This document shows, one piece after another, positions 16,796-26,000 of a stretch of DNA of 64,000 nucleotides. The DNA is from Gillisia sp. Hel1_33_143 (lineage in GTDB: Bacteria > Bacteroidota > Bacteroidia > Flavobacteriales > Flavobacteriaceae). How positions within the stretch are numbered: position 1 is the stretch's first letter; every line of letters begins with the position of its first letter. Below the pieces are notes generated by a model. It was not told the DNA's origin. It searched no databases and saw only the letters and a list, made by a program, of their open reading frames with translations. The stretch lies in NCBI RefSeq assembly GCF_900104765.1, contig NZ_LT629737.1, forward strand, positions 1,240,001 to 1,304,000, given 5' to 3'. Position numbers and translations under genes: made by a program.

Positions 16796-17356
16796 CTATT
16801 GAATAGTCTTTTGAACTTTCCCGCACTTCAGCATTTTACTTCCGTAATATGGGTTTTTAACTTCGTTACTTGAGCTTAACCAAGCACTCCCTTTATCATA
16901 CATTGGGCAATACTGCTCGTACAGCGTGTTTTTTGTACCTGTTATCGCCACCATATCTGTAATATCTTTACTCAAGGTTTTAAAATGTTCCCGTTGATGG
17001 TCTATGGCACTTTCAGAAATATGTTCTGCATGCTCTGTGGCATCTTCTATGATATCGGCCAGTTCTTCCTGTTCTTCTTTGGAATAACTTTTCGTGTCAA
17101 ATGCCTTAAGTGAGGCTACCAATTTAGTGCCTGACTGTGCCGCTTTTTTAGTATCATCTCCTACCAAAGCATCTTTCAGCATAAAATAATCAGCAAGAAC
17201 TGCTTCTGCATTTGGATTCATCTTATCCATTTTCATCGAACTGTGGTCCATTTTCATATCACCGTGATCGTGGTTCATTTTTTCTTTTTCCTGTGCGTTG
17301 GTAAAAGAAACTGCTAACAATAGCATTGCTGCTATACTCATTTTTAAATCTTTCAT
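16796..17356 (-). CDS. DUF3347 periplasmic protein, His/Met-rich N-terminus
   Basis: 186 aa with a signal peptide (1-21), a metal-ligand-rich segment ([20 protein letters not shown], 27-46), and a DUF3347 helical domain with the C-terminal motif [19 protein letters not shown]. The same domain is the C-terminus of the CusB-like protein (3244-5037) and of the neighbour at 17833-18420. Probable periplasmic copper binder or chaperone for the efflux system; binding is inferred from ligand-rich sequence and context. Confidence 0.85.
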   Translation of the reverse strand: MKDLKMSIAAMLLLAVSFTNAQEKEKMNHDHGDMKMDHSSMKMDKMNPNAEAVLADYFMLKDALVGDDTKKAAQSGTKLVASLKAFDTKSYSKEEQEELADIIEDATEHAEHISESAIDHQREHFKTLSKDITDMVAITGTKNTLYEQYCPMYDKGSAWLSSSNEVKNPYYGSKMLKCGKVQKTIQ

Positions 17357-17379
17357 TTTTATTATTTTTAAATTATTGT

Positions 17380-17832
17380 TTATAAACTATCTTTTAATTG
17401 TGTGATAAAATTGATTAATTCTTCTGCCTCCGCTTCAGAAAACTTAGCATCTTTATGTATCAAAGTGTAAGAATCCAAAGGCATTTCTCCGCTTTCTATC
17501 TGTTTGATAATTGAACGAAGTTTACTTGATTTTCTTCGGCTTGATAATGAATCCCATTCGTTAAAATTAAGTTCGGCCTTGCCTTCTTTAATGTGGTCTT
17601 CCAAAAACCAAGCAGCGGGTTGAATCTTATTATACCAAGGATATTGCGTATTGTTACTGTGGCAATCATAGCAGGATACCTGTAACTTTCTTTGAATGTT
17701 CTCCGGAACATTGTTGACCAACATAAAATCAGTTTCGGGAACCGTATAACTTTGATTGCGTTCCGTGGGAATAAATTGAATCCCCACAAATCCTACCAGT
17801 GCTATTATTGCTATGATTTTTAAAATTTTCAT
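17380..17832 (-). CDS. Haem-binding domain protein with one CxxCH
   Basis: 150 aa with a signal/anchor (1-19) and a single c-type haem motif [19 protein letters not shown] (Cys at about 54), followed by [19 protein letters not shown], the pattern of the Haem_bd family in Bacteroidota. It would be a periplasmic haem protein, perhaps an electron carrier. It ends 23 bp before the next DUF3347 gene and begins 1 bp after the end of the DUF3347 lipoprotein gene. The overlapping frame at 17496-17789 is a shadow. Confidence 0.88.
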   Translation of the reverse strand: MKILKIIAIIALVGFVGIQFIPTERNQSYTVPETDFMLVNNVPENIQRKLQVSCYDCHSNNTQYPWYNKIQPAAWFLEDHIKEGKAELNFNEWDSLSSRRKSSKLRSIIKQIESGEMPLDSYTLIHKDAKFSEAEAEELINFITQLKDSL

Positions 17833-18420
17833 TTAATTGATTTCCTTTTGCATTTCACCACAGGTCAACATTTTACTTCCATAATAAGGATTCTTAACGT
17901 CCTTGCTCATACTTAACCAATTACTACCTCCATCATACATTGGGCAGAATAGTTGATACAAGGTGTTTTCTGTACCGGTTATAGCAACCATATCTGTTAC
18001 ATCCTTACTTATGATTTTAAAATGTTCTCGCTGGTGTGCTATATCACTTTCTGAAATATGTTCTGCGTGTTCTGTGGCATCTTCCATAATATCCTTGAGT
18101 TCCTGTTGCTCACTATCTGAATAGCTGGATGCATCAAAATTTCCTAAAGTACTTGCAAGCGTTGCTCCCAATTCTTTTGCCTTATCATTGTCATCGCCTA
18201 CAAGTGCATCTTTCAAGTTGAAATAATCTTTCAGGATTGCTTCTGCTTTTGCGTCTTGGTTGTCACTCATTGCCATATCATCTTTGTCATCCATAGACTC
18301 TTGGTACATCTCATTGCTCATAGGTGCAGCTGGTTCATCTTTTTTTCCGTCCTTACAGGATATAGCCGTAAGGGTTAAGGTCATTACTAAAATACCGACG
18401 GTCATTTTTAATTTTTTCAT
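17833..18420 (-). CDS. DUF3347 lipoprotein
   Basis: 195 aa with a lipoprotein signal ([21 protein letters not shown] then Cys) and an acidic, Met/Asp-rich spacer ([16 protein letters not shown]), then a DUF3347 domain ending [25 protein letters not shown]. It is a paralogue of the protein at 16796-17356, to which it is very close through the domain ([12 protein letters not shown] and REHFK are shared). Likely periplasmic copper binding. Directly followed by the haem-binding protein gene. Confidence 0.85.
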   Translation of the reverse strand: MKKLKMTVGILVMTLTLTAISCKDGKKDEPAAPMSNEMYQESMDDKDDMAMSDNQDAKAEAILKDYFNLKDALVGDDNDKAKELGATLASTLGNFDASSYSDSEQQELKDIMEDATEHAEHISESDIAHQREHFKIISKDVTDMVAITGTENTLYQLFCPMYDGGSNWLSMSKDVKNPYYGSKMLTCGEMQKEIN

Positions 18421-18539
18421 TTTAATTTCGATTTTAATAGTTAATATTTGATTTTAATTTATTGTTATACCTGTTTACACAGCTTAATTTTTTTTTACAT
18501 AGTGCTATGTCTAACAGATTTTTGGATTGCTTCTTTTTT

Positions 18540-18753
18540 TTATTTCTTTGAGCCTATAGCCTGCTTAATTTCTTCATACTCCTCTTTGGTTATCTCTCCT
18601 TTAGCGTACCTTTCATCAAGGACATCCATAGCCTTTGAACTTTTAGTCCGCTTTATTTTCTTTCCTCCTGCATAGATGAAAACACCTAGAATAATAACAC
18701 CGAAAATGATTAAGAAATCCCAATTGTAGTCTATAGTTTTATTTTTTAGTCAT
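18540..18753 (-). pseudogene. SHOCT-domain small membrane protein, frameshifted at an A6 run
   Basis: After the start ATG at 18753, which overlaps the multicopper oxidase stop (TAATG), the frame reads MTKK and stops. Removing one A from the six-A run (plus-strand T run 18742-18747) restores a 70-aa protein: MTKNKTIDYNWDF, one transmembrane helix (LIIFGVIILGVFIYAGG), a basic linker, and a C-terminal SHOCT motif (LDERYAKGEITKEEYEEIKQ). The downstream frame has no good start of its own. Either a true inactivating or phase-varying homopolymer change or a sequencing error. Confidence 0.7.
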
Positions 18754-21182
18754 TAAAATCTTAGTGATAATCCTCCACCTGCACCAAAACGGTTATCATA
18801 ACTTCCCATCAATGAGAAATTTTTGGATAAAAGATATTCAACACCCGTACTCCAAGTAACTTCTTTTTTGAAATTATCTCCTTGAGGCAGGTCATCTACC
18901 CACCCAAAATCTGCTTGGTACTCGTAAATACCAAAAACAATAGTTCTAGGGAAAATGGTAATAGCACGGCTTAGGCTAATCTGCGGGCGTAGCTTACTAT
19001 CCATCCTCACATCCAACGTAAATAAGTAGGGCGTAAGGTATCGTATCCCTGCTATAGCTGTTGTTGTTATCTCATCGAGGCTATCCTCCATTTCGTTCTC
19101 GACATTTACACCGCCAAAAACGGTTAGATAATCATAGAGGTATCTATCGTAGGCAGCTTCAACCTCCATATTCCTGTTCCAACCATATTCGCCCCTCAAA
19201 CTGAATTGGTTTCGGATATTTGAAGATATAAGGTTCAAAGTGGTCATATGTGATGCGGCATCTATCATTCCGTAGGAATAGAACTGGTCGGTCTCGTCAA
19301 TAAGTTTAGATACGGGATACTCCTTCAACCTTGGATCCCTAGGGGTATCATAACTTACAATACGCGCCATACCTCCCATCATATGGTATAGAATATGACA
19401 ATGGAAAAACCAATCGCCATATTCATCACCATAAAACTCAATGGTAACTTGTTTCATTGGTGGAACATTGACTGTGTGTTTTAAGGGTGAGTATTCCCCG
19501 TTTTCATTGATGACCCTAAAGAAGTGGCCGTGAAGGTGCATCGGGTGGTGCATCATAGTCAAATTGTTGAAGGTAATCCTGGTTACCTCGTCTCCCTTGA
19601 TCTTTATTTTATCTGCTTCAGATAGAGGAACACCATTCATACTCCAGATATAGCGTTGCATATTCCCGGTAAGGTTCAATAGGATTTCGGTTACGGGCAC
19701 ATCGGGATCATAGCTGGTCTTTTCTGCCGACTTCAAGTAGTCATAGTTGTATTGCGAAAACATATCCATTCCCTGCATGCCATCTGCTTCGTCCATTACT
19801 TCCCGTCCGGCAGTCGGGTTCGTCTTGTTCATATCCTTCAATTGAGAGGCCTCTTTCATTTCGGAATCCTTTTTTGTGTCCATCCCGGCCATTTTGGAAT
19901 GGTCCATCTGCATTGAGTCCTTTTTCATATCCATTTGCATTTCGTCCATTTTATGCTTCTCCATATCCTTCATATTGGACTTGTCCATATTCATTGTGCC
20001 CATATCCATATCTTTCATTCCTTCCATCTGCATATTATCGTCCATTTGCATTCCCCATTTTTCTTTCATCTCGTAACGCTCATCTTTGCCTGGTCGGAAT
20101 TTTAAAGCGGGTGCACCCATTTTCATTTTCATTTTAGCCATTTGTTGCATCATCCCTATTTTATCAGGTTTGGATATATCAGGGGCGGCAACGATAGGTC
20201 CTTGGCCTAGGTATGCCGTTGCGGTACCAGAGCCGTCTTGGGCCATAATTTTATATTCCAGTTTGCCGTTCTCCGGTATGGTTACGATAAAATCATAGGT
20301 TTCAGCGACCCCTATAAATGTCTTGTTATGCTTAACCGGTACTACATCTTTACCGTCTGCCGAGATAAGCAAAGGGTCTGGACCGCCAAAGGTCATCCAG
20401 AACGAAGTAGAAGCAGAGCCGTCTATAATGCGAAGGCGCACTTTTTCGCCAGGTTTAAACTCGGGGTACTCCACTTTTTCTTCTCCATTAATTAAGAACG
20501 CTGGGTAATACACATCTGCCACATCTGCACTTTCCATACGCTGCCTCCAAAAATTTAATTGCGCCCCAAATGCGCCCCTTGCAATTACTTGGTTAAGCGG
20601 CGTAGCTGTTCCTTTTCTTATATTGTACCATTCTGTACCTCGCTTTAAAAACCGAAGTACATCCCGCGGTTTTTCGTTGGTCCAGTCAGATAGTACCAAA
20701 ACCTGCTCTTTATCATACTCCAAGGTTTTTTCTTTGGGCTGTATTACAATTGAGCCGTAAACACCGCTCTGTTCCTGCAACATTGTATGGGAATGGTACC
20801 AATAGGTGCCGTTTTGCTTTATTGCGAATTCATATTTTAGTGTTTTACCGGGTTCTATGGGCGGTGTAGAAAGGTAGGGTACCCCATCATAAAAATTGGG
20901 CAACAACAAGCCGTGCCAATGGATGGATGTCTCCACGCTCATTTCATTTTTTACATAGATTACTGCGTACTCCCCTTCGGTAAATTCGAGCGTTGGCCCT
21001 GGAATACCTCCGTTGACGGTCATCCCTTTTACTTCTTTACCGGCTTTATTAACCATTTCTTCCTTTAGGGTCAACGTGTATTCGTGAACGGGTAGATTAT
21101 CGACATTACCTTCCACGGACTGTGCAGATGCTGTATAGGTACACAGTAACAAAAGAATAAATGCATAGCTTATTTTTTTCAT
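18753..21182 (-). CDS. Multicopper oxidase fused to a CopB-like C-terminal outer-membrane domain
   Basis: 809 aa with a signal peptide (1-20). Residues 30-610 form a three-cupredoxin CopA/CueO-type oxidase of Cu(I): HWHG (88-91), HSH (130-132), HPMHLHGHFF (about 545) and HCHILYHMMGGM (about 593), which supply the type 1, 2 and 3 copper ligands. A Met/Asp-rich insert occupies about 341-437 (KMKMGAP, DMDMGTMNMD). From about 620 a second domain with beta-strand pattern (FSLRGEYGWNRNMEVEAAYD, ends LSLRF with a terminal aromatic) resembles CopB. The enzyme would detoxify periplasmic Cu(I); the C-terminal part may sit in the outer membrane. Confidence 0.88.
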   Translation of the reverse strand: MKKISYAFILLLLCTYTASAQSVEGNVDNLPVHEYTLTLKEEMVNKAGKEVKGMTVNGGIPGPTLEFTEGEYAVIYVKNEMSVETSIHWHGLLLPNFYDGVPYLSTPPIEPGKTLKYEFAIKQNGTYWYHSHTMLQEQSGVYGSIVIQPKEKTLEYDKEQVLVLSDWTNEKPRDVLRFLKRGTEWYNIRKGTATPLNQVIARGAFGAQLNFWRQRMESADVADVYYPAFLINGEEKVEYPEFKPGEKVRLRIIDGSASTSFWMTFGGPDPLLISADGKDVVPVKHNKTFIGVAETYDFIVTIPENGKLEYKIMAQDGSGTATAYLGQGPIVAAPDISKPDKIGMMQQMAKMKMKMGAPALKFRPGKDERYEMKEKWGMQMDDNMQMEGMKDMDMGTMNMDKSNMKDMEKHKMDEMQMDMKKDSMQMDHSKMAGMDTKKDSEMKEASQLKDMNKTNPTAGREVMDEADGMQGMDMFSQYNYDYLKSAEKTSYDPDVPVTEILLNLTGNMQRYIWSMNGVPLSEADKIKIKGDEVTRITFNNLTMMHHPMHLHGHFFRVINENGEYSPLKHTVNVPPMKQVTIEFYGDEYGDWFFHCHILYHMMGGMARIVSYDTPRDPRLKEYPVSKLIDETDQFYSYGMIDAASHMTTLNLISSNIRNQFSLRGEYGWNRNMEVEAAYDRYLYDYLTVFGGVNVENEMEDSLDEITTTAIAGIRYLTPYLFTLDVRMDSKLRPQISLSRAITIFPRTIVFGIYEYQADFGWVDDLPQGDNFKKEVTWSTGVEYLLSKNFSLMGSYDNRFGAGGGLSLRF

Positions 21183-21246
21183 AAGATTACTTTTTTTAAA
21201 ATTAATATTGATTATGAGAAGTTTGTGTCATAATTATGGTTGTTAT

Positions 21247-21813
21247 CTACCTTATTTGATCTAAAGGGTTTCTAATACTTTTTTGATTATTCTTATAATT
21301 AGTCAGACTCATACCAGTTTCACTTTTAAACAGCCTACTTAAATGATTTACATTACTGTAATCAAGCAGCTGACTTATCTCCGTAAAATTACCCTCTTGT
21401 AATTGAATCAGCTCTTTCACTCTTTCTATCTTGAGTTTTATAAAGTATTTTTCTATGGTAATATGCTCCGTAACAGAAAATATTTTACTGATTTTTGAGT
21501 ACTCAAGGTTTAATTTACTTTCCAAATGCTTGGACAGCGTTTTATTTAATTGAAGTGGTAATTTTTGTAATAATTTAATAAGTTCAATTTTAACTTGCTC
21601 TACTAATTGCTGGTCTTGCGCCAGTAAAATTTCGAAACCATTGTTTTCTAAAACATTTTTTATATTTTCAAAATCATCTATAGATTTCTCTTCGTAAATA
21701 ATAGAACCCAATTCAATATGCTTTAAGTGAATCCCTAATGTTTCAACATCACTCTGGATTGTTTTAATACAGCGATTACACACCATATTTTTTATAAATA
21801 ATTTCTTTTCCAT
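21247..21813 (-). CDS. HMA-like plus AraC-type HTH regulator, copper responsive
   Basis: 188 aa. The N-terminal 70 residues are an HMA-like metal-binding fold (KNMVCNRCIKTIQSDVETL, CxxC at about 13-16); the C-terminus is an AraC-type HTH (KIERVKELIQLQEGNFTEIS, then YSNVNHLSRLFKSETGMS). This fused form is common next to copper genes in Bacteroidota and is likely a Cu(I)-sensing activator. It lies 4 bp after the TolC gene and before the multicopper oxidase. A truncated relative lies at 2422-2872. Confidence 0.85.
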   Translation of the reverse strand: MEKKLFIKNMVCNRCIKTIQSDVETLGIHLKHIELGSIIYEEKSIDDFENIKNVLENNGFEILLAQDQQLVEQVKIELIKLLQKLPLQLNKTLSKHLESKLNLEYSKISKIFSVTEHITIEKYFIKLKIERVKELIQLQEGNFTEISQLLDYSNVNHLSRLFKSETGMSLTNYKNNQKSIRNPLDQIR

Positions 21814-21817
21814 CCGG

Positions 21818-23035
21818 TTAGTTGATTAGGTAATTAACAATTGCAGATTGTGTGTAATACTTCTGTATCGATTCCACTTGATTTAACTGAAATTTGAGCT
21901 GTAACTCTTGGATATCCAGCACATCATTAAAATCAATGGTGCCCGTTTCATAGTTTTTAATGAGAATTTCTTCAGCATCTTCTGCTTGTTTCAGATTGTT
22001 CTCTTGTGTATTATATGCTATTCGTGCTTGGTTGCGTTGCGATATTGCTTTTGCGAAAGCGGATTCCAAAACATTCAATCGTTGTGCTTTTTGAGTCTCG
22101 ATTTCTTGTTGGCGCAAGTCATTTTGCCTTGAAATAGATTTATACCGATTATTAAAAATGGGAATGGAAACTGAAACCATAGGCATTAGTATATCCTTTC
22201 CATTGTCTATTGGATTCATATCCGCTCGCTCGCTCACTGGTAGATAATCAACCCCAAAACCAAACATAGGTAATGCCTCACGCTGGTTGAGCAATTCAGA
22301 TTGTGCTATAGATTCGTAGAGTTTATCATATTTAAGCAGTTCAGGATTAAGTGATAGTGCATCTCTACCAGATACGGCGTTTTCACTTGGAATTTCCATT
22401 AATGTGACCACATCAACCATCATAGTTCCATCACGATTGAGTAGCTTATTGAAGGTGATTTGTTCTGACCCAAATTCCTCTTCGAGCACCTCTTTTTGCT
22501 GTTGCAATTCATTTTGACGAATCTGTAATCTCAAAACGTCAACAGAAGATGCCTTGCCTACTTCAACCGATGTAAGGGCAAGACGCTCATAGGTTTCTAA
22601 TAATTTAATGTTCTTATCGAGCACCCTTTGCTTTGCTTGTATTTCATACAAACGATAATAGGATTGAGCTACAGAAAGTGCCAGTTTTCTTTTGGCAATT
22701 ATGATTTCCACATATTCAGCTTCAGCCATTGAGGCTGCATAATTTTCTCTTGCCGTTATGGTCCCGAACCAAGGCAACATTTGCTTAAAGCCAATACGTG
22801 CTCTCTGCGCCCCAACACGGGTCTCGGGCTCACTGACAAAGTACCCAGCACTCACTTCAGTATTAGGCAGCCAGTTTGCTTCGTTCACTTTTTCTTCGGC
22901 GATGTTATAGCGCAGTTCAAAGGCTTGAATCTCGGGGTTGTTAGATTGTGCCTCTTCAATGTATGATTGTAGTTGTTGCGCTTTCGCGAAAGCGGAAACA
23001 AACAAAAGACAGGTAATAATTTTTATATTTTTCAT
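21818..23035 (-). CDS. TolC-family outer-membrane efflux channel (CusC-like)
   Basis: 405 aa with a signal peptide (1-19) and the repeated coiled-coil/helical pattern of OEP proteins (SYIEEAQSNNPEIQAFELRY, ARENYAASMAEAEYVEIIIA, LQEQRLA-type helices). It would give the exit duct of the Cus efflux complex. Its start overlaps the CusA stop by 4 bp. Two palindromic CGCTTTCGCGAAAGCG-type repeats occur in the gene: one near the 5' end (22979) encodes AFAKA just before the mature N-terminus, and one variant (22046) encodes AFAKA again. Confidence 0.88.
   Translation of the reverse strand: MKNIKIITCLLFVSAFAKAQQLQSYIEEAQSNNPEIQAFELRYNIAEEKVNEANWLPNTEVSAGYFVSEPETRVGAQRARIGFKQMLPWFGTITARENYAASMAEAEYVEIIIAKRKLALSVAQSYYRLYEIQAKQRVLDKNIKLLETYERLALTSVEVGKASSVDVLRLQIRQNELQQQKEVLEEEFGSEQITFNKLLNRDGTMMVDVVTLMEIPSENAVSGRDALSLNPELLKYDKLYESIAQSELLNQREALPMFGFGVDYLPVSERADMNPIDNGKDILMPMVSVSIPIFNNRYKSISRQNDLRQQEIETQKAQRLNVLESAFAKAISQRNQARIAYNTQENNLKQAEDAEEILIKNYETGTIDFNDVLDIQELQLKFQLNQVESIQKYYTQSAIVNYLIN
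22979..22994. repeat. Palindrome CGCTTTCGCGAAAGCG, copy in tolC-like gene
   Basis: Perfect 16-bp copy lying in the signal peptide coding region of the channel gene, read as AFAKA. A variant with one base changed (TGCTTTTGCGAAAGCG) lies in the same gene at 22046-22061. Confidence 0.8.
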
Positions 23036-26000
23036 TTGTTTGCTCGTTTAAGTTGGTACTCTTTTTTCCAGCTATATAATACTGGTACTAAAAAGTAGGA
23101 TGTAATATCTATAATCATCCCACCGAAAATGGGGATTGCCATAGGTATCATAATATCGCTTCCTTTTCCCGTAGAAGTAAGTACAGGTAAGAGTGCAAGC
23201 ACGGTGGTAACAGTAGTCATCAAACACGGACGAATTCGCTTTCCAGCAGCTTCTAATGTGGCAAGTCGGATTCCTTTTTTATCATTGGGATTCTCTCTGT
23301 CAAAAGTTTGTGTGAGGTAGGTAGCCATAACTACACCATCATCTGTTGCGATACCAAAAAGCGCAATAAAGCCAACCCAGACAGCAACACTTAGATTGAT
23401 GGTTTTCATATTGAACAAATCCCGCATATTCTCACCAAAAAAGCTGAAATTGAAGAACCAATCCTGACCGTAAAGCCAAATCATTATAAAGCCACCTGCA
23501 AAGGCAACTGCGATTCCTGTAAATACCATCAACGAGGTGGAAACAGAACGGAACTGGAAATACAGAATCAAGAAAATAATAAGCAATGCCAAAGGCACAA
23601 CTACGGAAAGTGTTTTTTCTGCGCGCAGCTGATTTTCATACGTACCCGTAAAACGGTAATTAATACCTTGTGGCACAATCAAATCACCATTGTCTATTTT
23701 TTGTTGAATGAGCGCTTGGGCATTTTCGACCACATCAACTTCGGCAAAGCCATCGAGTTTATCAAACAGTACATACCCTATCAGGAAGGTGTCCTCACTT
23801 TTTATGACCTGTGGACCTTGTTCATAACGTATGTCTACCAATTCGCTCAGTGGAACCGGACTTCCTTTCTCAACCGGAACATAAATATCTTTTAAATCTT
23901 CTGGGTTTGCACGCAACTCACGCGGATAGCGCACTCTTACTCCATACCGCTCACGACCTTCCACCGTTTGAGTAAGCGGCATACCGCCCACAGCTACCTG
24001 AAGTACTTCCTGAACATCCATTATGGAAATTCCATAGCGTGCCAATTGGTCTCGTTTTATATCAATTAGTAAATAGGGCTTGCCCACAATACGGTCTGCA
24101 AAGACAGCTTGTTCTTTTACACCTTCAGCTTGTTTTAAAATGTCTTCGAGCTGTAGACCAAAAGCTTCTATTGTTTTCAAGTCTGGCCCTTTAACTTTTA
24201 TACCCATAGGCGCACGCATACCTGTTTGAAGCATTACGAGCCTTGTCTCGATAGGTTGTAGTTTTGGTGCAGAAGTCACCCCTGGAAATTTGGTCACTTT
24301 CACAATCTCATTCCAGATATCGTCTGGGCTGTCGATTTCTGGCCGCCAGTTTCGGTAATATTCACCGCTGCCGTCTTCAATTAAATCGTTATGGGTTGCA
24401 TTTGTTTTTAGTTGCGAGGCCTCATAATTAGCGTCATCATCGATTTCATTATTTGGATTAATAATGAATTTATCATTTTTCAGAACAAATAAACCATCAT
24501 CGTTTACGCGGTAGCGTTGTCTCTCGCCATTCTTGTTTCGCATATATTCAGACTTATACTGAATCACATTTTCATACATCGAGAGCGGCGCAGGGTCAAG
24601 AGCAGATTCTGTTCTACCCGATTTACCTACTACCGTTTCGATTTCAGGAATACTGGCTACGGCCATATCAAGCTGCTGTAACACACGCTTGTTTTCTTCA
24701 ACACCTGCGTGTGGCAAGGATGTTGGCATTAACAGGAATGAGCCTTCGTTGAGCGATGGCATAAATTCTTTACCCGTGTTGCGCATTATTATGGCCCCTA
24801 AAATCAACACTGTGGTCGGAATTATTAAAAACAGTAATCGGTTTTGAAGTGCCCAACGTAATATAGTGTCGTAATATTTTTGGAAAATTGAAAACGCCCC
24901 CAGTAATCCGAAACAGATAATCGCAACAAAAATCAAGTTCATTATAATACCGCGGTCAAAACCTAGTGGTCGCCAGTATTCGGCTAGAAGGAAAACAATA
25001 GCAATACAAGAAATAACGATATGTATTAGATTGGCTCTTTTTGCCGTGATAATATCGCGTACACTCAAAATTGCAACGATTCCATAGGCAATTAATATAA
25101 TACCCAACCAATAACCATAGAAGATGGCTGTGATACCAAGGACGATGAGAACAGCATTAATAATATATTTAGCGTGCTCCCTAATAGTACTCTTTTTGAA
25201 AAGGAATGCGGCAAATGGTGGTATCAAGAAAAGGGCGATAACCAAAGACGCCGTGAGCGCCATTGTCTTTGTAAATGCGAGTGGACGAAACAACTTTCCT
25301 TCAGCACCTATCATAGTGAATACAGGAATAAAACTGATAATGGTTGTTAATACTGCCGTTAAAATTGCACCAGAAACTTCAGCAGTTGCATTGTAGATGA
25401 TTTCATTTGTGGTGTACTCGATTCCGCTTTCGCGAAAGCGTAATTTTTCATCTTCCAAATGCCGAATCATATTTTCGGCCAGTATAACGCCCACATCCAC
25501 CATTGTACCTATAGCAATGGCAATCCCTGACAATGCTACAATATTTGCATCTACATCAAAAAGTTTCATTGCAATGAAAACCATTAATACTGCAACGGGT
25601 AACAAACCTGAAATTAAGATGGATGCGCGTAGGTTGAACACCATTACGATAATGACCAGAATGGTTATTAAGATTTCAAGCGTGAGTGCTTCATTAAGCG
25701 TGTGTAGGGTCTCTTGAATAAGCTGGGTACGGTCGTAAAAGGGGACAATGGTCACTTGTGAGGTGCGGCCATCTGCCAGAACTTTTGTTGGAAGCCCAGA
25801 TGACAGTTCAGCGATTTGCTCTTTTACATTATTGATAACTTCCATAGGGTTGGCGCCATATCGCGCTACCACAACACCACCAACAACTTCGGCACCTTCT
25901 TTATCTAAAATACCACGACGAGTTTGCGGTCCCAAATGAACAGTTGCGATGTCTTTTATTCGGATAGACGTAAAATTCTCTGAAGTGACCACGGCATTCT

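Noticed and set aside
23129-25939. Plus-strand ORFs inside cusA (up to 106 aa)
   Set aside because: Shadows of the CusA frame.
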